A DNA stretch of 64,000 bases from Tolypeutes matacus (lineage: Eukaryota > Chordata > Mammalia > Cingulata > Chlamyphoridae): positions 452,037 through 516,036 of the forward strand of contig JAKSZT010054566.1 of assembly GCA_026826555.1 (NCBI GenBank), read 5' to 3'. The number at the start of each line of letters is the position of its first letter. Within the stretch, counting starts at the first letter, position 1. The notes beneath the pieces are model-generated. The model did no database searches. It was given only the letters and a program-made list of their open reading frames with translations, and was not told the origin of the DNA. The position numbers were made by a program, and so were the translations under genes. This document shows, piece by piece, positions 10,283-21,260 of the stretch.

Positions 10283-12000
10283 CTAATCATAAAAAGGGAT
10301 GTTTTTTCAAGTCTTTTGCCCATTTTAAAATTGAGTTGCTTGTCCTTTTATCGTTGAATTGTATGATCTCTTTATGTAACATGGATATCAAACCCTCATC
10401 GGATATGTGATTTCCAAATATTTGCTTCCATTGAGTAGGCTGCATTTTGACTTTCTTGACAGAGTCTTTTGACATTTTTCCAGAGAGGAAATACAAATGG
10501 CCAAAAAGTACATAAAAAATGTTCAGCATCATTAGCTATTAGGGAAATGCAGATCCAACCTACACCGAGTTATCATTTCACATCTTATAGAATGGCCACT
10601 ATTATAAAAGCATAAAACTACAAGTGCTGGAGAGGATATGGAGAAATAGAAACACTCCTTCACTGATGGGAGGAATGTAGAATGGTGCAGCCTCTGTGGA
10701 AGACAGTTTGGTGCTTCAAGAAAATAAATGCAGAACTACTGTATGATGCAGCAATCCCGTTACTAGGATATTCAGAAGAACTGAAAGAAAGGTTGTGAAC
10801 TGACATTTGCACTCGGTGTACATAGCAGCATTATTCACAGTTGCTAAAATATGGAAGCAACCCAAGTGTCCATCAATTGATGAATGTATAAACAAAATGT
10901 GTTTATACATATTATACAATGGAATACTTCCCAGCTCTAAGAAGAATTGAAATCAGGATGCATATGACAACATGGAGGAACCCTTGAGGACATTATGTTG
11001 AGTAAAATAAGCCTGACACAAATGGACAAGTACTGTATGGTCTCATTAATATAAACTAAATACAATGAGTAAGCTCATGGAGGTAAACTCTAGAGTATAG
11101 GTTACTAGGAGATAAGATGTGGGTTGAGAATGGGAGCTGATGCTTAATGTATGTAGAATTTTTAATAAGGCTTATTGTAAAAGTATGGAAATTAATAGCG
11201 TTAATGGTAACATTATAGTGAGTATAACTAATACTGCTGATTTATAAATGTGATTGTAGCTGAAAGGGATAGTCAATTGAAAGGAAGCTAGAGGATAATC
11301 AAGGGACTGTGTAACAGTGATTTCAGTGGTGGATGAAAGTTGTGATTAATAGTATCAATATAAGAATGTTCTTTTACAAAGTGTTAAAATATGGGAAATT
11401 ACAACTAATTTAACTTATGTACATTAGTTAACAGTAATGTAATATTTTTGCAGCAATGGCAAAGAAGATACTATATCAGTTTTAAGGGTCAACAATAGGG
11501 GGGTATAAGAGAGTATGGATTTTTCCTTTTGGAGTAATGTAAACATTCTAAAATTGACTGAGGTAATGACAGTACAACTCTGTGATGAAAATGAGAGCCA
11601 CTGAGTATACACTTTGAATGGATTGTACAAGGCGTGGGGCTGTATAACACAGTGAACCATGTAATGGATGATGGACTGAGATTAACAGAACAAATATGAG
11701 AATGTTCTCACATGAACTATAACAAATATATAATATTAATATAGGGTGTTAATAATTGGGTGAGTTTGGGGGAAAGTACACTAAATGTCAGATATGGACT
11801 ATAGTTAGTAATAGTATGATGATGGTGTTTCATCATCTGTAATAAACATTCCACAACAATGCAAGGTATTGGTGGTGGGGTGATGTATGGGAACTCTATA
11901 TGCTATGCATGTTTGTTTGTAAGTTCGCAACTTTTACTATTCACTTATTGTTTATATATGTTCATGTATGCATGATATACTTCAATAAAAATTTTTTAAT
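10283..12000 (+). mobile_element. L1 3' end with inverted 5' segment (twin priming)
   Basis: From about 10483 to 12000 the plus strand reads L1 ORF2 C-terminus and 3' UTR, ending in AATAAAAATTTTTT. Immediately before it, 10283-10482 reads L1 ORF2 on the minus strand, including the TCGGATATGTGATTTCCAAATA block that is antisense in the L1 at 33.9 kb. The abrupt head-to-head switch of adjacent L1 parts is the signature of twin-primed integration. All reading frames are broken. Confidence 0.8.
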
Positions 12001-12104
12001 GAAAAGATGTTTTATTTGTCTTATAAAATTTAAAAATTTTAGTGCTACTGTGAAATCATGTTAGATCTGAAATGCTATCAAGAAAAAAGAAGCAAAATAC
12101 TTTG

Positions 12105-12900
12105 TCTCACTTTATTTAAATTTTTTATTTTAAAATAATTTATAGATTTGGGAAGTAGCAAAGATAATACAGAGAGATCCTGTGTACCCTTCGCCTAGTT
12201 TCCCCTAATGGCTACATTTTACATTAGAGTACAATATCAAAACCAATAATTTCACATTGTTACAATGTGTGTGAACAGTTCTATGTCATTTTGTCACAAA
12301 TTCAGATTCATGTAATCAAGGTACAAAACTATTCCATCACTACAAATGTTCTCCATTCTTTATAATCACACTGATCCTTCTCCCCCAACCATCTCAAAGC
12401 TTGACAACCAGTAATCTATTTTCCATATTTATAATTTTGTCATTTTGAGAATGTAATTTAAATGGAATTGTACCAATTCCTTTTGAGATTGGCTTTTTTT
12501 TTTTTTTTTCACTCAGCATAATGCCATTGAGATTCATCCAAGTTGTTGCATGTATTAATATTTTGTTCCTTTTTATTGTTGAGTAGTAGTAGTATAGATA
12601 TACCACAGTTTGTTTAACCACTCACCTATTGAGGGGGCATCTTGTTTGTTCCCAGTTTAAGGCTATTACAAATAAAGCTACTACAAACAGTAATGTGCAG
12701 ACATAAGTTTTCATTTCCTAGAATGAGTACAATTGCTGTATTGTATGGTAAATATATATATTTAGTATTTTTTTTAAAACTACCAAACTATTTTCCAGTA
12801 TAGCTGTACCACCAGTGATGTATGGATTATCCATCTTTGTCAGCATTTGATATTAATATCTTTTTAAAAAATTTTTAGTTCTAGTAGATGTGTAGTAATA
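12105..12900 (-). repeat. Old L1 3' end, antisense
   Basis: Antisense L1 text is recognisable: GGATAGATTTGGGAAGTAG-type 3' UTR words, then CACTCAGCATAATGCC, TTCATCCAAGTTGTTGC and ACCACTCACCTATTG, which belong to the end of ORF2. It is diverged and non-coding. Confidence 0.7.
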
Positions 12901-12904
12901 GGTC

Positions 12905-13155
12905 ATCTTTTTTTTTTTTTTCATTAAAAAAATTATTAAAATATGTAATTCATACATGAACATACATAAACAATAAGTGTATAGTAAAATTTATGAATTT
13001 ACAAAACAAACGTATATCATTACACAAAGTTCCCATAAATCTCCCCATCACCAACACCTTATATTGTTGTAAAACAGTTGTTACAAACTATGAAAGTATC
13101 ATCAAAATATTACTGCTAACTATGGTCCATATCTTATATTTGGTATAGTTTTCCC
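12905..13155 (-). repeat. Younger L1 3' UTR, antisense, 5'-truncated
   Basis: It starts with a poly-T tract and contains ATTCATACATGAACATACAT, the reverse complement of the sense L1 3' end at 11.95 and 30.07 kb. It sits inside older L1 sequence. Confidence 0.75.
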
Positions 13156-13159
13156 CCTC

Positions 13160-16100
13160 CTCTTTTTTTTTAAAGAAATCAATTTTATAGATACTATTAA
13201 TAAAGCATGCAATTTATCCAAAGTGTACAATCAATGTATTTGGTAAAATCATGTAGTTGTGCATTCATCACTTCAATCATTATTAAAGCATCTTCATTAT
13301 TTCAATTATAATAATGAAAAACAGACAAACAAACAAGAAAATCCCTCACTTCTCAATCTGTTTTCCCTGCTGTACATAGCTGCTATTTCTGGCTATCCTT
13401 GCACAATTATTTATTTGTTTATTAAGCGGTTTTATTGAGATATACTCATATACCATATGATCTATTTGATTTGTGGCTCATTAATGGCTAATGATGTTCA
13501 ACATTTTTCCAGGTACTTACTTGCCATTTATATATCCTCTTTGGTGAAATGTCTTTTCATGTCATTGTCCATTTTCTAATTGGATAGTTTGTTTTCTTTT
13601 CATTGACTATAGAGTTTTGCTTCTTCCTTTCTTTTTCTTTTTCTTTTTCTTGCCTGATCTAGCTAGAACCTTTAGCACTATTTTTTTAAAAAGCAGTCTT
13701 ATTGAGATAATTCACTTACCATACAATCTATCCAAGTGTAGTTTTTCTTCTTGGAGTAATGAAATTGTTCTAAAATTGTTTGATGAATGCGCAACACTGT
13801 GATTATACTAAAGCCGTTGATTATACACTCTAGCACTGTGTTGAGCAACAATGGTACAGTGGCCATCCTTACCGTCTTCCCAATCTCAATGGGAAAACTT
13901 TCAGTCTTTCACCATCGAGTACAATATTAGCTGCGGGTTTTCATATATGCTTTTATCATGTTGAGAAAGTTTCAAGTCCTATCTTTTGGAATATTTTTAT
14001 CAAGAGAGGATGCTGTATTTTGTCAAATGCCTTTTCTGCATCAATCTAGATGGATCATGTCATGTCATTTTTCTTCTTTGATTTATTAATTTGCTGTATT
14101 ATGCTGGTTGATTTTCTTGTGTTGAACCAGGCTTGCATACCTGTTATAAACTCATTTGATCATAATGAATGATTTTTTTAATGTGTTGTTGGATTCGATT
14201 AGTGAGTGTTTTGTTGAGGGTTTTTGCATCCTTATTCATTAGGGAAATGGGTAATTTTTTTTTGTAATATCTTTATCTGGCTTTGATATTAGGGTGATAT
14301 TGGCTTCATAGAATGAGTTTGGTAACATTCCTTCCTGTTCAATTTTTTGGAAGAGTTTGAGTAAGATTGGTATTAAATTTTCTTTGACTGCTTGGTAGAA
14401 TTCACCTGTGAAGTCATCTGGTCCTGGGCTTTCATTTTGGGGAATTTTTGATGACTGTTTTAATCTCTTTACTTGTGATTGGTTTGTTGAGGTCTTCTGT
14501 TTCTTCTAGGGTCAGTGCAGGTTGTTCATATGTTCCTAGGAATTTTTCCATTTCATCTACATTGTCTAGTTTATTGGCATAGAGTCGTTCATAGTATCCT
14601 CTTATGATCTCTTTTATTTCTGTTGTGTCAGTAGTAATATCCCTGTTTTCATTTCTCATTTTATTTATTTGCATCTTCTCTCCTTTTTTCATTGTCAGTC
14701 TAGCTATGGGTTTGTCAATTTTGTTAATCTTCTCAAAGAACCAAGTTTGGTTTTGTTAATTCTATTGGTTTTGTTGTTGTTGTTGTTATTGTTGTTCTCA
14801 ATTTCATTTAGTTCTGCTCTTATCTTTATTATTTCTTTCCTTCTGCTTGCTTTGGGAATAATTTACTGTTTTTTCCCCTAGTTCCTCCAGCTGTGTAGTT
14901 AGATCATTGATTTTGGCTTTTTTTTTTTTTTTTTTTTTTTTTAATAACATAAGCAATGAGGGCTATAAATTTCCCTCTCAGCACTGCATTCTCTGCATCC
15001 CATGAGTTCTGATATGGGTTTTTTTTGTTTGTTTGTTTTGTTTTTTAACATAAGCAATGAGGGCTATAAATTTCCCTCTCAGCACTGCCTTCACTGCATC
15101 CCATAAGTTCTGATTGGGTTGTTGTTTTCATTCATCTCAAGATACTTACTGATTTTTCTTGCAATTTCTTCTTTGACCCACTGATTAAGAGTTTGTTGTT
15201 TAAACTCCATATGTTTGTAAATTTTCCATTTTTCTGCCTATTGTTGATTTCCATCTTTATTCCATTATGGCCAGAGAAAGTGCTTTGTATAATTTTCATC
15301 TTTTAAAATTTATCGAGATCTATTTTGTGACCCAAAATATGATACATCCTGGCGAAAGATCCATGAGCACTTGAGAAGATTGTATAGCCTGCTGTTTGGG
15401 GATACAATGTTCTGTATATATCTAATAGGATTAATTCATTTATCATACTATTCAAGCTCTCTGTTTCTTTATTCATCCTCTGCCCAGATGTTCAATCCAA
15501 TCATGACAGTGGTATATTGAAGTCTCCAACTATTATTGTCAAGACATCTATTGCTCCCTTCAGTTTTGCCAGTGTTTGCCTCATCCTCGTATAATTTGGG
15601 GCATCCTGGTTAGGTGCATATACATTTAAGTTGTTATTCCTTCCTGGTGAATTGTCTTTTACTAATATATAATACCTGTCCTTGTCTCTAATAACAGCTT
15701 TACTTTTTTCTTTTTAGATTTATTTTATTATTTATTTATCTCTCCCCATCCCCTCATTGTTTGCACTTGCTGTGTCTGTTTGTCTTCCTTGTTTCTTTAA
15801 GAGGCACCAGAAACTGAACCTCGGACCTCTGATGTGAGAGGCAGGTGCCTAATTGCTTGACCCACCTCCATTCCCTGCTTTGTTGTGTCTCATGTTTTTC
15901 CTCCTGTGTCTCTTATTGCATAGCTTGCTGTGCCTGTCTGTTGCATCAGCTCGTTGTCCTGCCTGTCTTCTTTAGGAGGCACCGGGAACCTCTGCTCCCT
16001 GCTTTTGTTGTGTCCCTCATTATGTTTTTCTTCTTGTATCTCTTGTTGCATCATCTTGTTCTGTCAGCTTGCCGCGCCTGCCCATTGTGTCAGCTTGCTC

Positions 16101-16560
16101 TCTTCTTGAGGAGGCACCAGGAACTGAACCAGGGACCTCCTGTGTCGTAGGCGGGAGCACAATTGCTTCAGCCACAACTGTTTACCAATAGCTTTACTTT
16201 TAAAGTCTGTTTCATCCAGTATAAGTATAGCTATTCCAGCCTTTTTTGTTGTTGTTGTTGTTACTGCATGGGTGGAATATCTTTTTCCAGCCTTTCACTT
16301 TCAATCTATTTGTATCCTTGGGTCTAAGGTGAGTCTCCTGCAGATAGCCTATAAATGGGTCATATTTTCTTATCCATTCCTCTAATCTGTGTCTTTTGAT
16401 TGGGAAGTTTAATCTGTTAACATTTCTTCACCCATTTTTGAGCTTTGGGTTTTACCTGTCCTATCCTATATTCACCATTCTTTTTATACTTTTAGTTACT
16501 TTTACTGATATAATCTTCAATTCTAGACTCTCTTCCAAGGCTCTCTCTCCTGTCTTTTCT
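13160..16560 (-). mobile_element. Antisense L1 ORF2 remnant with nested SINE and 101-bp duplication
   Basis: This is a continuous antisense match to L1 ORF2 in the order seen in the better copy at 35.4-37.2 kb, for example TCACCTGTGAAGTCATCTGG at about 14401 and GGTGCATATACATTTAAGTT at about 15615. A SINE occupies about 15705-16185. A 101-bp segment is tandemly duplicated at 14946-15046 and 15047-15120, joined by T-rich DNA. Short open frames remain, but no intact ORF2. Confidence 0.85.
15705..16185 (-). mobile_element. Multi-headed tRNA-derived SINE, antisense
   Basis: A tail-like ATTTATTTATC stretch at the left is followed by several cassettes resembling a tRNA-like head (GGAGGCACCAGGAACTGAAC, related to a B box), repeated three times with T-rich spacers. 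An approximate target duplication, AACAGCTTTACTTTT and AATAGCTTTACTTTT, flanks it. Confidence 0.8.
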
Positions 16561-16731
16561 TTTCAGGTTGTAGTTTCTTTTTTTTTAAATATATTTTTTA
16601 TTTTTATTTTTTTAAAAGGCATTTATTTGTAATATATTTTTTTTATTACTTGTATTATTTCTTGCAAACCCTGTCTCTGGGTTACAAACTCTCAGTTTCT
16701 GTTTATTTGTAAAAATTCTAAACTTGCCCTC

Positions 16732-17277
16732 TGTAGCCGTTGGGCAATTTGATGTAATTATGAATTCCAAAAATATAATTGGATCATGCTTGTAAACTGA
16801 TCTGTTAATCTGGGCATGATTAAGTTATGATTAGGGTGTTGACTGGGCCACATCAGTAGGGCGTTGAGCCCCACCCCTTGGTGGGTGGGGGAAGAAAATA
16901 TAAAAGGCATCACAAAGAACAGAGTTGCAGTAGTTCTGAAGTTGGAGTTTTGATGTTGGAGTTTTGATGTTGGAGAGATGGCCCCAGGAGGAGAGAAGCA
17001 AGCCGTTCACCTGATAGTCTACAGCTGACCTTGTGGAGGAAATAGGAGCTAAGCCTGGAGAGAAATGCATCCCCGGGAAGAGAGGAACCCAAGAAGCCTG
17101 AACCCTGGCAAATGTCGGCAGCTGTCTTGCTCCAACATGTGGCAATGGACTTTGGTGAGAGAAGAAACTTATGCTTTATGGCCTGGTAACTGGATTTCTA
17201 CCCCAAATAAATACCCCTTATAAAGACCAACCCATTTCTGGAATTTCACATTAGCACCCCTTTGGCTGACTAATACA
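16732..17277 (+). repeat. Solo LTR, family with 5-bp duplications (copy 1)
   Basis: This 546-bp LTR has TG...CA ends, TGTAGCCGTTGG... to ...GACTAATACA, flanked by a perfect 5-bp duplication CCCTC (16727-16731 and 17278-17282). A TATA-like GAAAATATAAAAGG lies at about 16893 and AATAAA at about 17206. Copies of the same family lie at 25395 and 29188. The 5-bp duplication fits an ERV3/MaLR-type integrase. Confidence 0.9.
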
Positions 17278-17289
17278 CCCTCTTTTTTA

Positions 17290-17870
17290 TTTTTTTGAAA
17301 CAAATCAATTTTATTTGTACATATTATTATGGGTATTAGTAGTATCTCATTTTAATTTTAAATTACCTAGTGATATATGATGGTGAGTATCTTTTTATAT
17401 GCTTAATTACCATCTTTATTCTTTGGTGAGGTGTCTATTTCAGATCGTTTGCATTTTTAAATGGACTGTTTTCTTTCTTATCAAGGTTAGGAGTTCTTTG
17501 TACATTTTAGATACAAGTCCTTTGTAGGATATGTGTTTTGCAAATATTTTCTCCCAGTTTGTGGCTTGTCTCTTCATTTCTCATAAAGTAGAAGTTTTTA
17601 ATTAAGTTTAACAAAATCTAACCTGACCATTTTTTCTTTCAGAGATTATGCTGTTGGGTTGTATGCAATTTTTATTACAATATTTTTCTCACCCCATAAA
17701 ATGAGTTGGGAATTAATCTCTGAAAGATTTTGAATATGTTTGGATATATCATTTCATTGAATGTTTCCTAGAACTCTCCTATAAATCAAATCTGTCAGGG
17801 TCTGGGATTTTCTTTTGGGGATTATCTTAAAATAGGAAATATAGTTTTATGCTTATTAGTTTGCTCAGTG
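17290..17870 (-). repeat. Antisense L1 fragment
   Basis: The plus strand shows antisense L1 wording: TTTGTAGGATATGTGTTTTGCAAATATTTTCTCCCA and GTCTGGGATTTTCTTTTGGG. It is degraded and has no useful frame. Confidence 0.65.
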
Positions 17871-18480
17871 ATGGTATCTCTGGGAGTTTGACCTTTGAGT
17901 AATGACAGAGATGGGGAAACAGGCTATGTGGAAATGTGGAGGAAAATCACTACGGAGGTGGGGATATCAATTCAGAATCTAAGACAAAAGTGTTTTTTGC
18001 ATTTGAGAAGGTCAGTGGTAACAGTAAGGGATGAGGTCAGAGAGGTCCACAGGGCCATTGAAAGGATGTAGACCTACTAAACAGTCTGAGTATCTTAAGA
18101 CATCACATCCTTCTACCACTGGTATGTGATGCTACATGCTACATATATCATATGTATAGCCTGGGCTTGTCTCTGAACTTCCTATTCTATTCCGTGGATC
18201 TATTTGCCCGTTTTTGTGCTTACACCACGCTGTGGTGCTTACAGCTCCACCATGGCATCCTGGCAACCTGGCTTCTCTGCATCTAACCTAAGTGTTGGTA
18301 CAATACCTATCCCCCCGGGAACATGACAAGACAGTCTTGTGAAGAGCTGTCACAGAACATTTTTCTCCTGCCTCCCTATCTTAAAGGAGGCTGCCATGAC
18401 ACAGTTTCTCATCTATCTCCCTGGTTTCCTCTTGTTCACCCCACTTAGGGTACTGTTATCGCCACTTTTATTCTTTGGTT
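17871..18480. other. Intergenic, no feature seen
   Basis: No recognisable gene or repeat family was identified. There is a short L1-like word near 18180-18235 (TTTGCCCGTTTTTGTGC). Confidence 0.4.
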
Positions 18481-18547
18481 CAGATGGACGTCAGAATGAA
18501 GAAATACGACCTCAGTACAGTCAAACGTTTATTTAATTACAGCTCAG

Positions 18548-18770
18548 TGTTGCAGCTCGAACCTGGTTGGGTGACGATGGAAATGCCCCCTGGTATTGCA
18601 ACTCGAGCCTGGCCAAGGCACAATTCTGGCTGAGGCGCCCGTGCAAGTGCCCTCAGTGTTAAAGCTCAAGCCTGGTGGAAGCACCCTCGGGGCAAAGATG
18701 GACGTGCATGGCTTGGAGTTGCACCTCAGCTTGGCGTTGCAACTCGATGTTCATCTGGCCTGGGCAAAGA
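18548..18770. repeat. Degenerate short tandem motif within the LTR-like element
   Basis: A word close to TTGCAACTCGAGCCTGG recurs at about 18551, 18596, 18659, 18715 and 18736, with companion words such as GGCAAAGATGGA. Spacing is irregular (roughly 20-60 bp), so it is a decayed repeat rather than a clean satellite. Confidence 0.5.
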
Positions 18771-18862
18771 TGGAAAGTGCACCCAGGGCTTTGGGGCTGT
18801 GCTTGATACAGGTTCACTGTGTCACCGCCCCTGGGGATGGAGCCCCCAGTTGCGATGCTCTG

Positions 18863-18980
18863 ATTGGTCAACCACTGGTTCTGTGAGAGGGCATTGGTTA
18901 GGGTTTGAAGACTAGATTGGCTGTTTATTAATTAGGGTAGTGGATCCCATTGATTGGCTCAGGATCTCTTATCCTATTGG
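18863..18980 (-). promoter_or_regulatory. Five CCAAT boxes in 118 bp
   Basis: ATTGG occurs on the plus strand at 18863, 18893, 18916, 18953 and 18976, which is CCAAT on the minus strand, spaced 30, 23, 37 and 23 bp. CCAAT is the NF-Y core, and clustered same-direction copies are typical of strong U3 enhancer/promoters. Binding is inferred from the motif only. Confidence 0.6.
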
Positions 18981-19617
18981 TTGGCTCTTAATTCCTCTGC
19001 CCAGGGCTCAGTTACCAGCCTGCTCCTTCAGGTACAGCTACAGGTTAAAAAGCCACTTAGTTTCAGACTAGAATTTGCTTCTCACCACACATATTACCAT
19101 AACCTTCTCTAGTGTGCTTTAAAATCTGGTGAATGAAGACCCTTCTTCTTGCACTTCTCTTTCAAAGTCACCTCTAAGCACAACCACTATAAAATGTAGC
19201 TTTGTATTTCTCTGGAAAGATATCCTTTGCAAAAGACTAAATATACCTGTTTAAATAAGCCATAATTACTTTCTAAGGCAAGGTGGATGTTAGTAATATA
19301 GGGCAAGAAAAAGAAATTTTCTTGCATAAAATGCAATCTTTTAAAAAATACAATGGATGAAATAAAAGGTGTATATAGCTTAAAAATGAAGTAGAATGCT
19401 GAAATACCAAATAAAGGAAATGTCAGTGTAGTTGGAAGGGGGAAAGCTATGGAAAATACTAAGGAAAAGCTAAAAATGCTAAGGAATATGAATGATAGTA
19501 GCAGACACAAAGAAAATAGAGCTTCAAAAAAGCTGAGAATTCCCCCCAATGTGGGACATGACTCCCGGGGATGAGCCTCCCTGGCAACGAGGGATTAATA
19601 CCAAGTGCCAACTGGCA

Positions 19618-19690
19618 GCTTTGCGCAGTGGCAGTATCGTAGCCAATGAGGTTTATCCGAGGCGCGATTATTGCTAATTGAAAACTTTTC
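19618..19690 (+). pseudogene. RNU4 pseudogene: 3'-truncated U4 snRNA retro-copy
   Basis: From AGCTTTGCGCAGTGGCAGTA onward it matches the first ~75 nt of spliceosomal U4 snRNA with no difference I can detect from memory, including the U6-pairing region and 5' stem-loop. It stops at CTTTTCCCA, so the 3' half with the Sm site is missing. A perfect 17-bp duplication CCAAGTGCCAACTGGCA flanks it (19601-19617 and 19691-19707), and there is no poly-A tail. That is the class of truncated snRNA pseudogenes made by target-primed reverse transcription. It cannot act in splicing. Confidence 0.95.
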
Positions 19691-19785
19691 CCAAGTGCCA
19701 ACTGGCAACACAACTGGAAAAAGACCTTGAATAAAAGGGGGAAATGGTAAAGACAAATGAGTTCAAGTGGCTAAGAGACTTCAAA

Positions 19786-20185
19786 NNNNNNNNNNNNNNN
19801 NNNNNNNNNNNNNNNNNNNNNNNNNNNNNNNNNNNNNNNNNNNNNNNNNNNNNNNNNNNNNNNNNNNNNNNNNNNNNNNNNNNNNNNNNNNNNNNNNNNN
19901 NNNNNNNNNNNNNNNNNNNNNNNNNNNNNNNNNNNNNNNNNNNNNNNNNNNNNNNNNNNNNNNNNNNNNNNNNNNNNNNNNNNNNNNNNNNNNNNNNNNN
20001 NNNNNNNNNNNNNNNNNNNNNNNNNNNNNNNNNNNNNNNNNNNNNNNNNNNNNNNNNNNNNNNNNNNNNNNNNNNNNNNNNNNNNNNNNNNNNNNNNNNN
20101 NNNNNNNNNNNNNNNNNNNNNNNNNNNNNNNNNNNNNNNNNNNNNNNNNNNNNNNNNNNNNNNNNNNNNNNNNNNNNNNNNNNNN
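19786..20185. other. Assembly gap (400 N)
   Basis: A run of exactly 400 unknown bases. Open frames crossing it are artefacts. From the copy at 24.1-25.3 kb, roughly 1 kb of repeat should fill it, so the stated size may be an estimate. Confidence 0.99.
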
Positions 20186-20849
20186 AAAAAAAAAAAGCTG
20201 AGAAAACATTATAGAGGAGGAATATTTAGAAAAAGGAAACACACATCTTAAACACATTGCAATAAAATGAACATCAACGGCAAAGGGAACTTCTACACAT
20301 ATAGTGAAAGAAACAAGGGCACAAGAATCAGCTTGAGCTCAGTCCTCTCAACAATTACAGTGGCTGCAAATGTATAAAAAAGTAAAATTTTCTAAGTGTT
20401 GAAAGAAAAAAATTTAAACCAAAAATATTTATTCTCAGACGATATGTTATTTAAAAGGAAAAGAATAAAATAAATATTTGTGAGCACATTAGACCCTAGA
20501 ATTAATTTTTCCAAACGGAGATCTACCATAACCCTCTTAAAGAAAATATTGAAACAAGAAGACAAACCTATGGGATGCCGCAGTAGGTCTGGGATATAAG
20601 GATAATCAATATTTGGACATGTTTTATTTGTTGTATAAAATAGAGAAAATAAATGTGTATTGCCATTCAACAGTAAATTCAGTTGTAGTTAGTGTTGGGA
20701 GACAAAAGGATTGTGAGCATGTGTTAAACTGCTTGTTTTATTTTGAGTTTTTGGTGTTTTAAAAATATTGGTTTGCTGCTGTTGTTGAACTTGACAATAT
20801 GTTTATAAAACTCATAAGGAACTTCACAGGAAAAATCACAAAAACACAT

Positions 20850-21260
20850 TTAGAAAAGGGGAAAAATGATTGGACAGCTTTTTCTACCAGAAATGAGTAT
20901 GTGTTACTGTAGAAATTAGGACCGTTTGATCTTGGATATTTGCAAGTATTAAACCAACAGATTAGTGGCAAGAATGTAGAGTTCAGAAAGAGACCCGCAC
21001 ACAACTGGACACCTGTTTTTTGACAGAGGTGAACCTTCAGAATAGTGGAGAAACTGCTCATTTAAAGATCTTTGTTCTTACGTGCATCAGAATACTTGGG
21101 CAAAAACTTTTAAAGCAGCATTGTTACTGTAAATACCTGGAAGCAATACCAAGGCCATCAGTAGTAGAATGGATAGACAAATTGTACATTGGTGTAGTCA
21201 GCAGCAATGAAAATGGGTGAGAGAGAAACACAGAACAATATGAGTGAATCTTATATTTAT
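20850..21260 (+). repeat. Degenerate L1 ORF2 C-terminal fragment
   Basis: CAGAAAGAGACCCGCACACA, TTTTTTGACAGAGGTG and TGGAAGCAATACCAAGGCCATC follow sense L1 ORF2/3' UTR order. The flanks 20200-20850 and 21260-22265 are AT-rich with no clear feature, though part may be the same old L1. Confidence 0.55.

Larger units (their letters stand above)
18480..19087 (-). repeat. Antisense LTR-like element with a cluster of five CCAAT boxes
   Basis: On the minus strand it starts near TGTGGTGAGAAGC (19087), passes through five CCAAT motifs, then several repeats of a word like CCAGGCTCGAGTTGCAA, and ends near two AATAAA signals (about 18529 and 18468). This U3-R-U5-like order suggests an LTR, but no duplication or paired copy is visible in the window, so the class is inferred. 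Confidence 0.5.
19539..20185 (+). mobile_element. L1-tailed repeat family, 5' end of a copy running into the gap
   Basis: It begins near TTCCCCCCAATGTGGGACATG and matches the copy at about 24.11 kb. The flanking word AAAAAAGCTGAGA occurs just before it (about 19526-19538) and just after the gap (about 20191-20203), which looks like a target duplication with the poly-A tail hidden in the gap. The element hosts a U4 snRNA copy. Confidence 0.7.

Noticed and set aside
19617..19693. Functional U4 snRNA gene
   Set aside because: The 3' half is missing, target duplications flank it, and no snRNA promoter elements (PSE/DSE) were seen upstream.
19744..20257. Open frames of 144-158 codons across 19.8-20.2 kb
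   Set aside because: They consist of the N gap and are artefacts.
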